Assembly (NCBI GenBank): GCA_028274465.1
Contig: CM051456.1
Span: 46,436,870 to 46,500,869, forward strand
Origin: Plantago ovata
Taxonomy: Eukaryota > Streptophyta > Magnoliopsida > Lamiales > Plantaginaceae
DNA length: 64,000 nt
Direction of reading: 5' to 3'
The position numbers and the translations under genes were made by a program. The notes under the pieces are model-generated. The model was not told where the DNA came from. It saw nothing but the letters and a program-made list of their open reading frames with translations, and did not search any database. Shown piece by piece: positions 1 through 11,501 of this stretch. Positions within the stretch are counted from its first letter, which is position 1. Every line of letters begins with the position of its first letter.

Positions 1-1394
1 TAAGGCACAAATCATAGGATTCAAACAGGACTATAATGAGACCATCTACACCGCTTTCGAGAGGTTCAAGGACCTCATGCACAAGTGTCCACACCATGAT
101 TTTGGGCTTCCTGATCTTGTCCAACACTTCTACAATGGACTCACATATGAGAGTCAACAGGTGGTGGATTTCCAATGCCGTGGTACTATCTGGGAAGAGA
201 CCGCCGAGGATGTGTGGGCGTGTTTCGAAAGGCTTGCTAAAGGATCTCAATCCGAGGATCCAAGAGCAATGGTTAGAAGGTGTGGACCTGAGGCTCCACC
301 AAACCAGGAGATCCCAATGCATGAAGTGAATGGTGTGAGTGGCGATAGGTTCGAAGGTTTCGCCAATCAGATGAGGCAAGTTCTAAGTGGCCTAATCGGA
401 ACTTCTCTCTCCAACGAGGTATGTAGGGTGTGCAAGAATTATGGGCATGGGGCTCATATGTGTAGATCAGATCTAGCACGAGAAGATGTTCACTTGGGAA
501 ACCGTAGTAATCCTACTCCTAAGGACGAAACATCTACATCCAAGTCAGCAACTCTCTTGGATAATTTACAGAAATTGGTGGATTTCACCCAAGTGTTTTT
601 AAAGTGATACAGGAGGATTCAGCAAAGATCAATGCTCGACTAGATCAATTGGAAGCTAGAGCTAGTAGAGAGCAATGGAAGTTACATAGCAGCACTAAGA
701 GGTCCATGTCGATCAACTTGGTGGGAGATCAACAGTGGAAATCACCATTAAGCAAGTTGCTAAGTGCGAGTGTTACAAGGATGAAGAGCCTCCACTAGCC
801 AAGGAAGAAGAGAAGGACCTTGGTACTGATGAGAGTGGAGAGAAGCAAGAGAATCCCGAGCCACTCCCTCAAAGTTTCGATGTTAAGGTCGGGATTGGCG
901 AACTTGAAGATGTCCGTGCCACACTAGACACGGGATCTTACTCGAATGTGCTACCCATGAATGTGTTTGAGAAGAGTGGCCTTGGAGAGCTTTCGAAGCA
1001 TAAGGCCATTGTGCAACTAGCGGATGGATCCTTTGTGAGATCCGATGGCGTTGTGAAAAATGTGTTGGTCAAGATTGGTGAAGCTTCTGTATACACCAAT
1101 TTTGTAGTTATGCCGGCGTCTGCACCAGGGACGGGGGATGTCATTCTCTTGGGGCGAACGTTCTTGACTAAGCTACGCTCCGTGATGGACATCTACCAAA
1201 GAACTTGCACTATTGAAGTGGATGGCAAGCAACACGTGTTGCAAATCATATCTTATCCACATGATCCGCCTGATATTTCTTACACTACTCACTACTGTGG
1301 TCTTGCAGCCTATGTTCTTTCTTATTCACAGGTTCGTGGCATGAGGAGGAGATCCATGAAGGGGAAGTCTAGTACCCTCAAGAAGAAGAGCTAG
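1..1394 (+). pseudogene. GA1 gag-protease remnant
   Basis: Gag packages element RNA into cytoplasmic particles and the retropepsin processes it. The capsid-type stretch (CPHHDF...LVQHFYNGL, about 85-145) is typical of Athila gag. A CCHC knuckle CRVCKNYGHGAHMC lies near 421-465, followed by a lysine- and glutamate-rich linker and a retropepsin core with DTGS near 927 and ILLGRTFL near 1144. The frame ends with a basic tail (KGKSSTLKKKS) shared by all family A copies. No polymerase follows. The copy is broken in a few places. Family assignment rests on motif recognition and on the matching open copy in GA3. Confidence 0.85.
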
Positions 1395-3075
1395 GCGCAG
1401 ACAGGAGTCGAGCCAAAGACATTAAACAATGGCGCTATCCGGGAGGCAACCCGGAGTTTTTATCGCTTTTTTACCGCTTTAATGCATGCATATCATTGTG
1501 TTTTCTTTTATATTTCCGTATGTTTTTGGTTTCTCACGAGTTTCCTTGAGTCCTATAAGTTACAGGTACAAGCTGGCTCTCACCTTAAATCCACTTTCGA
1601 CATTCGGGACGAGCGATGACGTTCAGGTTTGGGGGGGGGGAGGTTATCGCCGGTATTTCTATACTTGTTTTTCTTATGATTACTCGTGAAACCTTTTGTT
1701 TGCATTTGCACGTTTACTGCTTTCTTAGTTTTTTTTTCAGGTTGCATTCACTGCATTCATCCTAGGATAGTCTTGCATGTTTTATATGGAGTTTATTGCC
1801 GAATTTTTTGAACTTTTTTATTGGGTAAATTAACTAACTATGCCATTAATCATATGCTTCATCTCTATGAATTTGTTTGAGGTTTTTCTCGCTTGGCTTG
1901 TCACATTTATGTATTGCACTTAGTTAAGCTTGATAGTCTCGACATCACTTAGTGGTGTTTTCTCTACTGCGGTTCACGAAGGCCTTTATAATAGGATGAT
2001 GCATGTTAGGGTCTTATGGTTGTTTTCCCAAGTAATTATGTACCTAAAAGGCAACAAGTCTTCACCATGTTTTGAGATTGCTAAATTGCCTAGGAAGGAG
2101 GTAGTGTGAGGTTGTGTGATCCTTTGTTTATAACCTATTCTTCCGAATAGGTTTGGGGAGGGGGTTACACCATCCGTAGACTTGTTTTTCGTTTTTCATT
2201 TCCGTATTGTGAGTTTATTTTTCCTTTCTCGTAAATTTTGTACTCCAACCTATTCTTTCGAATAGGTTTGGGGAAGTCGTGTGAGTCATTTTGTTTCTTT
2301 TTCGTTATGCTACTGCTGGCTAAAAAAATCGAAAAAAGAAAGAAAAAATTCCAGGAAAAAAGAAAAGAAAAAGAAAAAAAGAAACTGGAAAGAGAAAAAA
2401 AAGAAAAAAAAGAAAAGACCCAAAAAAAAAAAAAGAGCTAAGAAGGGTCCAAAAAAGAAAGCCAAATAGCAGTTTAGCAAAGTGTTGTGTCTCATTTTCC
2501 AATTCTTGTAATGTTCGTAATCGTGTTGTAATTTTCTATTTTTTGTCTTTTGTTTTTGAGTGTCATCTGTTCTAGACCACCCTCGCCCTGTCATTCAGGA
2601 AGTGGTGAATAGCTTAAGAATTTACTTGAGAGATGGGTAGAATAGGGGAGTGTTATCTTTTATAGGGAACCCTCCTTCGTTTGATGAGAGCCAGTACTGG
2701 TTCGACCTCTTTGAGGGAAAGTCTTAAACTTGGTGAACAGCAGTAAGTCCTCAGTTTCATAGGCACGGGACAACCATTCGTATCTTAGCATGCTTCATTA
2801 CGTCGTCACTAACTAGGTCCAGGTAGAGAATATTACGAGAGACTATCTTGTGTTGACATAAGTGCTTATGTGGAAGTGTATAAGTCAATCGAGGTATTCT
2901 TCAACCTATATTCATGCTTTGATTTATATGGTTTTTGTTCATACGTTTTTTGATAGATTCAGTAGATTAGTTCATTTTATTTAGAATGAGACTCCATTTT
3001 ATGTGTTGCATTGTTTTTTGCATTAGAGTCTAGCTTAGTTGCTTGAGGACAAGCAAAGGTTCGGTTTGGGGAGTT
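1395..3075 (+). other. GA1 3' non-coding region with hairpins, A-rich tract and polypurine tract
   Basis: No gene here; lysine-rich frames over the A-rich tract are compositional. In order: the post-protease stem TCCGGG-AGGCAA-CCCGGA (1438-1455); a G-run (1628-1641); two copies of the stem AACCTATTC/GAATAGGTT each followed by TGGGGA (2132-2160, 2247-2274); an A/G-rich tract (2322-2467); the stem TTGCTTG-AGGA-CAAGCAA (3039-3056); then the polypurine tract GGTTTGGGGAG just before the LTR. GA2, GA3, GA4 and GB1 repeat this order. Unlike GA3, GA4 and GB1, no ORF2 lies between protease and this region. Confidence 0.8.
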
Positions 3076-4385
3076 TGATGAATGTGTATTTTACACTTTC
3101 ATTTGAGTCTTTTTCACCTATTTTAGCTATCCTCTATGTTAATTTAGCTATATTTTAGTGCATTTTATTAGAATAGTGTCACGTTTCCCTTTCGTTTTTA
3201 TTTTACAGGTTTTGGTTGAAAAACAAGGATTTCGGGGCAATTATATTGAAGTTGACAAGGAATTGGTGTTCCAGAAGCCTATTTGGAGTATCTGAAGGTT
3301 TCCGGATAGGATTTGGAGTCTAGGGGTCGAATCTGGAGGTTAGAAGGCCACTAGAAGTCAGAAACCGAGTCCGAAAAGGGGAAAAATCCAAAAACGCGTA
3401 GAAAACGCGGAATTCCGCGAATTTTACTCCCGGGCGAATCGCCCGGGACGTGGGGCCAATCGCCCCACACCGGGCGAATCGCCCGGTGTGTGGGGCCCTT
3501 CGCCCCACACAAATTCGAGGCCTATATATAGTTGCTCAGTTTTCTCTGAAATATATACTTTTCCAGACCTATTCTCTCACCTCTCTCTGTAGTTTTAGGT
3601 AGGAACTTCCCAGAGCCTGTTCTGGAGGTTCGTAGCTTAGGAGATACTTTTTCATAGCAGATTGGAGCTTGTAAGATCGCGATTCTTCGGAGACTGACAA
3701 CCTTCGGTAACATTGTATCTTACGGTTTATTCTACTTATTTTTATATATCTTTCAACATGTTTTCTTCTATGATTTCTGCTGATTGCATGACAACTATGA
3801 GTATCTAAACTTATCGTTGGTGGTAGTATGTGAATTCTTAGCGAAGGGTTGATAATCATGCTAATGGCTATATCGCGCATTATACTCCGTGTTATTGCTT
3901 TATTTCGTTGATCAGGCTCAGCCTAAATCTTCGTATGTTGATTAATTATTATGCACAATTGGACCCTCGTCGACCTATGCATATCTATATCTTCGTAGTG
4001 TTGAATAATTACGGAACACAATTGGAGAATAGTGTTGACCTGTCAGTATCTATATCTTCGTAGTGTATAATAATTACAACAGGACAATTGATTGATCAAA
4101 GATCTCCATGCAAGACCGAGGAATTTACGCATGATTATTAACCCGTTATGCTTTGAAGGACCATACTATCACCAATCTCCATTATCTGTTAGAAAAACCT
4201 TTGCTATATTGTCTGATGTTTTATATTCTAAATTAAATTTGATAAAGCTAGTTTTAGTCCTTAGAGAACGAGACTCGAGGTCATTCTACTGCTACACTAC
4301 CGTTTTCGTTGTAGTCGTGAATTGCCTTTGGCTAAATAACAAATTTATTTACTTGAAACTGAGTCTGACAAATTCCGTTCCATCA
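3076..4385 (+). repeat. GA1 3' LTR (family A)
   Basis: The 1310-bp LTR starts TGATGAATG and ends TTCCATCA. Within it are the box GAATAGTGTCACGTTT (3171-3186) shared with family B, a block of four GC palindromes (3430-3510) of the type CGGGCGAATCGCCCG, a TATATATA box (3523-3530) just downstream of that block, and a roughly 65-bp tandem repeat containing ATCTTCGTA (about 3921-4090) in the probable U5. The polypurine tract directly precedes it. Confidence 0.9.
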
Positions 4386-6343
4386 GTTTTCTCCACTGAT
4401 TTAGATGGTACACGGTTCAGAATGTAGATTGCAGTTTGTAGTGCATACCCCCACAGATATTTTGGAAGAGTCGAGAATCCAATCATTGATCTTACCATGT
4501 CTAACAGGGTTCGATTCCTCCTCTCAGACACACCATTTAGCTGTGGTGTTCCAGGAGGAGTCCATTGCGATTGAATTCCATTTTCCTTCAAGTAGTCGAT
4601 AAATTATTCACCAAGGTATTCGCCTCCTCGATCTGATCGAAAAGTGACTATCCTTAGGTTCAATTCATTCTCGACCTCATTCCTAAACTCCTTGAATTTC
4701 CCAAAGGTCTCGGATTTATTCTTCATAAGATAAATATATCCATACCTTGAGAAATCGTCAGTAAAGGTAACGAAGTAAGGATAACCCCCACGCGCATGGA
4801 CTTTAAAAGGTCCACATACATCAGTATGTATGAGCTCTAAGCAGCGAGTGGCACGAACACCTTGTCCAACAAAAGGTTTGTTCGTCATCTTACCCTTAAC
4901 ACATGATTCACCTGTACCATATGATTCAAAATCCAATGGTTCTAAGTAGTCCAACTTCCTTAGTCTTTGAATCCGTGTTACATTGATATGGCCTAGCCGA
5001 CAATGCCATAGATAAGATGGATTATTCTTCCTACTTGAAGACCGTTGTTTGTTATGTATTTGAAATAAAGGTAGACTACTTTACAAAATATATAAACCAT
5101 TCACTAAGCGAGCTTTTCCATAATACTGATCATTTAATGAAAAATAACAAGTATTATTCGCAAATCACAAGGAAAAACCCATATTGTCTAATGGAATGGA
5201 AATAATATTTCTGACAATGGATGGAACAAAATAAACATTATCAAGTTCTAAACATTGTCCCGAAGGTAAATCTATCTTTTTGCGTCCAACGCGTTTGGCT
5301 TCAACTGGATTGCCGTTCCCAACATGCAAGTCGATTTCACCTTGCTTGGCTAGCCTGTGATCAATTAACCCCTGCACATTATTACAAATGTGTGAGCCAC
5401 AGGCTGTATCTAATACCCAACCATTGGAGTCAAAAGTAGTCATGTTCATTTCAATAACAAACATACCTAAGCAAGAAGCCGGTGGCTTCTTAGCTTGATC
5501 TGCCCTAAGCTTAGGGCAATCTTTCTTCCAATGTCCTTTCTTCTTACAGAAAAGACATTCATCTGTGCGTACCGTTCCGCTTCTCTTGAACTTCCTTTTC
5601 TGGTTCGGACGCTTAGGCTTATCACTCCAAGTGTTAGCCTTGGCTCCCGACTTTCCCTTACCCTTAGCACCTTTGTTTCTCGGGTTTGGGTTAGACGGTT
5701 GCCCAACAAGCATGATCGACTTTTCCTTCTTAGGAAGAGTTTGATCATATGTCTTCAGCATATTATGAAGTTCAGGCAGTGTTACGTCCTTCGCATTCAT
5801 CGTGTAGTTAATGATGAACTGCGAATACGAACTCGGCAATGTTTGAAGGACAAAGATCACCATGATCTTGTTCTCTAGCTTAACGTCGGCATCGGCAAGC
5901 TTTTCAAAGAGACCAATCATTTTGAGAACATGCTCAGACATGTTCCCTCCTTCACTGAGCTTGCATCTGTGTATCTCTTTGATCAAATCAAATTCAACAC
6001 TTCTAACTGTCGCCTTAAAGAGCGACTCAAGATGCTTCAGCATCTCATACGGCAACATGCTTTCATGTTGCCTTTGCAGCTCATTGCTCATTGCCGCCAG
6101 CATAATACACAGCGCGGATCTAGCATCCTCAAGATTCTTATCAGACTTTGCCTTGTTGGCTTGATTCCAAGCAGCAACTTGATCGGCAGTCTGATTTTCG
6201 GGGCACACGGGAATGACCTCGTCCAAGACGTAGTCAATCTTTTCGTACCTCAGCACCAAACGTATATTCCTGATCCAATCTAGGAAGTTTGGTCCGGTCA
6301 AAATTTGCTTCTCTAAGACAGCACGGAGCGAGATACTCGCCAT
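4386..6343 (-). pseudogene. C1 gag-protease-integrase remnant
   Basis: The preferred start is the ATG at 6343 (MASISLRAVL), 16 codons inside the longest frame, because this is the usual copia gag start style. The gag has a UBN2-like body, then the knuckle CLFCKKKGHWKKDC (near 5520-5562), then an aspartic protease with WVLDTACGSHI (near 5395-5427). Further on lie the zinc-binding region and integrase core, with HTDVCGPF, TFTDDFSRYGYIYL and SDRGGEYLGE (about 4604-4850), and TPPGTPQLNGVSERRNRTLL (near 4500-4560). Order gag-PR-INT is that of copia. The reading frame is broken several times and stops at the GA1 junction. Confidence 0.85.
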
Positions 6344-7507
6344 TTCTAATTTCCTAAGGAGAAATAATATAGAACGAAAATAATAAATCAACTATTGAAA
6401 TATTAGTTCTAAATACACAGTCAACATAACTAAACAACAAGGTCCTTTAGCTGTTTAGCTCCCACTATTTTCACATATGCTTGCCCCCAAAACAAACATA
6501 CGGGTAATGTCCAACAAGTTACTGTAGTGGCCAAGATCCAAATCCATACTATGCTATACTCCAACGGGGGCTGGTCGCATAGCATAATGTGACCGGTAGG
6601 ACTATCCAATTAAGTCACGCAACTTTTGGTTGTTAAATATAATTTAACCCGATGCCCTACATATTGTACCTATCGAGGTCGCTAGATACAATATGCAGTA
6701 AGTCATAACCATAGGCTTACTCTAATCTGACGATCATTGCGAGTCTGTAAGACGAGGTCGCCAATAGAAGAAAACGCAATGAAAGTTCAGAATTAAAGCA
6801 CCCTATGGAAAGCATCTCAGAAATACATACATATATATATTTTTGTACTTATTTTGGTTGGGGCTTGTCGCTTGAGGGTTGTTATCAGTCATCTACAAAC
6901 AAATAAGGGCGCTGCCTACCCATCATGCATGAGCGGTCTACACGTAATGGATGTCGCCTATCCATTCTAGTTCTAAACGCGGTCAAGCACATAATGGGTG
7001 CCGCCTACCCTCGCATGCATAGCGGTCGAACGGAAAGTAAAATACTTGGTATTTAAACATGCATTGTCAAACAATAGCATATCGAGCAAACAAAACAAGC
7101 AGTAGCCTATGTGGATGCCAAATGACTTCATAATTTCATTATGAAAATTATAATCCCATACTTATAATCTCTATGAAATAATTGAAAATTTGGACTAGAT
7201 GGAAAAATCGAAAATTCTATTGACCAAGTAGCAATTTTCGAAACCCCGAAGGACTTAATTGTAATTTTTGAAACCTTGGAGGTGTTAAATCTAAAATTCA
7301 AAAGTAGAAGGACTAATTTGCAATAAACAATAAATTGATAAAATACAAATAAGCCCTTAATTTTATACTAATTAAATTTAACCCCTCTAGTTAAAAACAA
7401 TTACAATTAAATCATATTTATATTCCAAATATAAAATTCAATCCTCAAAATTTTCAAAATTCGATTTTGTGTCCAAGCCGGAAAAATATATATATATATT
7501 AAAACAT

Positions 7508-7571
7508 GGGACGGGACCTAGTCTAGGTCCCGTCCCCTACCGTGGGCACGGGCGCCTGCGGCTGCAGGCGC
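7508..7571. repeat. Two GC-rich perfect palindromes in the C1 leader
   Basis: The first has 14-bp arms GGGACGGGACCTAG / CTAGGTCCCGTCCC with a 1-nt centre (7508-7536). The second has 8-bp arms GCGCCTGC / GCAGGCGC with a 4-nt loop (7552-7571). They sit directly beside the AT microsatellite in otherwise AT-rich DNA. Confidence 0.85.
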
Positions 7572-7595
7572 GGGGTGCCTGCGGCCGCCTGCGCG

Positions 7596-7743
<148 letters not shown>

Positions 7744-7859
7744 CTAAATTTATATAATAATAAAACTTTTGAAAATGGAATTAATCGTAGAATCAATTGC
7801 ATCCACATATCTACAAAATCATACAATATATATACGTATATACGTAATCAATTAGCCTG

Positions 7860-7872
7860 GCTCTGATACCAC
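7860..7872 (-). promoter_or_regulatory. C1 primer binding site (initiator tRNA-Met)
   Basis: On the minus strand the bases after the LTR read GTGGTATCAGAGC, the classic copia primer site complementary to the 3' end of initiator tRNA-Met. It fixes the element's orientation and the inner LTR edge. Confidence 0.9.
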
Positions 7873-9900
7873 TGTAAGAAAATACGATCAGAGTTACCCC
7901 TAGGGTACGCAGCGGAATTTCAAAAAAATTTCTTAACATACAGGTTAATTGATTATGTATATGCCGTATATATGTAAACACGTCAATTAGAAGTCTAACC
8001 TTACTTCCAAAGCAGCTTCCAAGTCTTCGTAATAATCCGGTGTATCTTCTCCTTCGTCGAAATCGAAGATATCTACAATACTCTGATTATCTGCAAGACA
8101 ATAAGAGTTAGTTTCCAGCTCCTAGAACCTCAACCTTGGTATCCACGGATGAACAGCCTATCGGAAGAATGCTAGGATATTCTTTGTGTGACCAAGAAGA
8201 CGGGGCGGCGATTCCTCCGGCATGGTGGCGCGCGCGCATAGGCTATATAGAGGAGGGGAGACCTTTTTATTTTCTCTAAGAAAACTGGGTATTGAACTGT
8301 GTGTAAAACTATTGAACTGTGTATCAAAACTCTCTAATAGTCTACTATATATAGTAGTCAATAGAAGCTTAAAGCATAAGCAATTAGACTTCGTAAAGGA
8401 ATAAGAATCTAATTCGTATCGCACTAGGAAACCAATATCAAGTCTCGATTCATTCCCAATCAAATTAAAACTCAATCAGGAAAATCTAACTTATCCCTTG
8501 GACATCTAATAGAGGAAGGAGTCGAACTCCTTCCCCTATCTCATCTACGCGCGCGCGCGCTCTCCCAGGGGTAATAGGTGGGTCCCGATTTTGGGACCCA
8601 CTTATAGTTCTAAGGAAATTCAAACTCCAAGTAGATTTTGCCCAAGTGCATATGTTAATTCTAAATTAACATATCCTTTCAAATCAAACCTCTATTATAT
8701 TTCTAAAATATAATCTTTAATTGTATTTACATAAAATACAATTAATTAGCCAATTCAATTAATAATTCCAAATCATTAATTGAGCCACCAAATATTACAA
8801 TTAATTCCAAATCAATAATAATCTATCAATCACAATTAATTCCAAATTAATTGCGATTCCATCTTCAAGGATATTCTGATAAGCTGAATCACCACATAGT
8901 GTGACCCATAGGGCCTCATTGTATTAAGCAAGTCCTAGACTAGGAAAAATGAAATTCCTAGACGGTTCCATTTGCGAAGTCTGTTGCGCTCAACGCGGCG
9001 ATGGTAACGTCCCTTCATCTGACCGACTCGAATGCATCTAGGATCGATGATGTGTCTATCCCAATAATACATCCATGGGCGTCTCAGGGAGTTGCTTGGT
9101 TACTAAGATATACTTATGACCATCATAATATATCGATGCACTGGCCAGTGACTTTACCAACACAACTATGAAGACTATGAGCAGTACTCTCCTGTGCTAC
9201 ACTTGAGAGATGAATCCTTCACAGAAACACTTATCATCCGTATTTGTATGTAGCCATAATCCTGGATCGTGTCTTAGGTCAACTGCTTATTCAGAGCTGA
9301 CATCGATGGGTCCACCAAGGATATGGGGCAACAAATGTGATGATAAAGTCCTGTAAGTCCAAAGGACGACTGGTATCACTTCGACAACTTACCGGTTCCC
9401 ATAGACACTTCGGTGTAGAGTATACATCGATGGGAGTGTCCGGTGGGTACTTCCATTGTTCGATAATCCTTCTTCGAACAACTATGCGCAGTTATGGGAA
9501 CATTTCTCGATTGTCCAACAATCCGTTCCGTGGCCGTGGGATCGGCTCACACTTGCTCCAACAAGTATAACCTCCACGCATACTAGTCTCATCTGGTTCA
9601 TTTAGACCCCTACATCCGAGATGAACCTCGACTAGGGAGAGTTTGGGATAGATGATAACTCACATAGCTCCCACTATCTGTGTGATCGGTCATCTATCCG
9701 AGGGGACATGTTTGATATCAATAGAGATAGAAATAGAGATATGACATGCTGCATGCCTGGTGTAATATAAATATGAAAGCGATACTCAATAGTAAAAGCA
9801 ACAAACATATATTATATTACGTTGACCTGTGTAATAGTACATATATGCCCTCTATAAGGGCTCCATGCCCTTAATAAGGACTGTCTCTAGGACATATACA
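7873..9900 (-). repeat. C1 5' LTR
   Basis: On the plus strand it runs TGTAAGAAAAT ... GGACATATACA, so on the element strand it starts TGTATATGTCC and ends TTCTTACA. It is 2028 bp and abuts the primer site. The outer edge is supported by the TGTATATGTCC start and by family-B LTR sequence resuming immediately beyond it. No partner LTR is in the window. Confidence 0.8.
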
Positions 9901-10106
9901 CTATCACGAGGAACTTCAACGGCGCCATTTTCCATCAAAAAGTGGTCGTTTTTAGCTCCAAAAACATCGTTTCGTACCTAAGTGCCTGAAAATGCAGAAA
10001 ACACAAAACGTGACACTATTCTACAAAACTAACCAAAACACTAAGCAAAAGGATAGCAAAAGAAGGCAAAAAAGACAAGATGAACGTGTCTAAAATACGT
10101 TCATCA
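9901..10106 (-). repeat. fB: start of a family-B LTR, minus strand
   Basis: Read on the minus strand from 10106 it begins TGATGAACGTATTTTAGAC and follows the GB1 LTR for about 200 bp, including the AATAGTGTCACGTTT box and the TTTTCAGGCACTTAGG stretch. C1 then interrupts it. It may be a solo LTR or the end of a whole family-B element whose remainder is left of the window. It lies inside C2. Confidence 0.82.
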
Positions 10107-11415
10107 GTACCTACTGCAATGTCAGCAAGCCTTCTTTCTTCTTCTCTTTGTTTTCTTCTTCTTGACTTAGCATTTCCTTGATCCTTTGCCGAGGATCTGG
10201 AGACAGAAGAGAAGTGCTTAGACTGTCTAGAAGGTGTCAAAGCAGTGATAGGCTTGATATTGAGCACTTTGGTCAAAGGAAACTCATCATCATCATCATT
10301 ATTAGTTTCATATATGATGTTAGCTTCTCCACAAGTTTCAGAAGTGTCAGCAGCAGTTCTCATCTTCTTTGCTGCAGGTGCTGAGCTTCTTTCAATTTCA
10401 GACTCAGATTTTTCTGAGATCTGGTTGATACTTTTTCAGTATCAAGTGGAGGATTGCTCAACTTCAGCACAGGGGGAGGAGAAGTAGGAGGTAAATCCTT
10501 GTTATTCTTCTTTGATCTCTTCTGTTTTGATTCCCTCTTAGACATTGATTGCTTGTTAGCAAATAATTGGGTAGAGAAGTACTCATTACAGAAGTCAGTA
10601 AGAGTCTTTAGCCCATTGAAATGCAAGATCAACTCTTGCTGGCCTTTGTTAAGTGCAGACATCGTGTGTCTGACTTCATCCATATCTCTAGTCAACCTTT
10701 CAATGATGGCATCTTTTTCTTCAAAATCCTTTTTAGCCTTTTTGAGTGCATTTTTAGAAACTCTCATTGTTTGGACTGAAGATGCATCATTGGTTTTGTG
10801 CTGTGTATTGACATCAGCCTGAGCCAAAGTAAGCCTTGTTGCCCTTGTCAGCAGGACTTTCAAGATCTTTTCAATGTTTAACGGCTCTTCAGAAAGTAGT
10901 GTTGCATCCTCATCAGTGCACTGTTTGTGAACTTGTAGTAGTGCATGAATCCTTGGTGTAACACTGTCCACATGTGGAAAAGGTATAAGTGAGGGAGAAA
11001 CTAAGTGAGCCTTTAATTCAGTGGCAAACTGATCTTCAGCATGGGCAGTTTCATGCGTTTCATGGTCTTCGTCTGAAGATTCAGTGTGATGGAGTGCATT
11101 AGGAGTTTCAGCATGATCCACTACATTAGTTTCCGTAGGATCAGCTATTTTATCATTAATCTTGTCTCCAACATTGTCTCCATCATAATCAGAGAAGCCA
11201 GAAGAACTGTCAGCATCATCTTCCATGCGTGCTAGTGTTTCTCTATCAGCCACTTCTTGTTGTTGTTGTGGATGAGTGGTTGCTGAGTGCAACGCTTGTG
11301 ACTCATCAACTGGAGTTTCACCAGTAGTAGGAGGTGGAAGTGAGCTTTGTTCTGGATCTTTTATTCCAGAAGACTGAGCAACCTCAAAATGTTGAGTCTC
11401 TGGAACATTTATCAC
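10107..11415 (-). pseudogene. C2 env-position protein remnant
   Basis: A hydrophilic, Thr/Glu/His-rich N-terminal part is followed by a conserved block (SLIPFPHVDSVTPRIHALL) and a predicted coiled coil (KNALKKAKKDFEEKDAIIERL). The C-terminal part is basic (KSRRRKQREEERRLADIAVG). The same blocks recur in C3 (33175-33480 and 32200-32400), where they lie after pol, so this is the C-terminal part of the Sirevirus extra gene. No signal peptide or membrane segment was seen. It is broken about once and cut by fB. Role unknown; in this lineage the gene is called env-like by position only. Confidence 0.7.
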
Positions 11416-11501
11416 AAGGCTGTTTTGAATAGCCTTTCTGAGATCTTCAGCTTCCTCCTTGTCAAGGTTTTCAGCAGTAACCTTGATTGTAGCTTCTGCA
11501 G

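Larger units (their letters stand above)
1..4385 (+). mobile_element. GA1: Athila-like LTR retrotransposon, 3' part
   Basis: The window opens inside a Ty3/gypsy element of family A. Visible parts are the later two thirds of gag, a retropepsin domain, a 1.7 kb non-coding region, the polypurine tract and a 3' LTR that ends in CCATCA at 4385. The 5' LTR lies left of the window. No reverse transcriptase, RNase H or integrase domain is present between protease and 3' LTR, and there is no ORF2. It is inserted in the copia element C1; the five bases after it (GTTTT) are the expected target duplication, but the left copy is outside the window. The coding part is broken several times. Confidence 0.9.

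Noticed and set aside
2238-2469. Lysine-rich frames over the A-rich tract (also near 28345, 45758, 58153) and Phe-rich frames on the other strand
   Set aside because: They are products of base composition and sit inside a non-coding region shared by all copies.
7860-7872. Possible tRNA genes at the primer sites
   Set aside because: These are short tRNA-complementary primer sites next to LTRs, not full tRNA genes; no complete cloverleaf was found.
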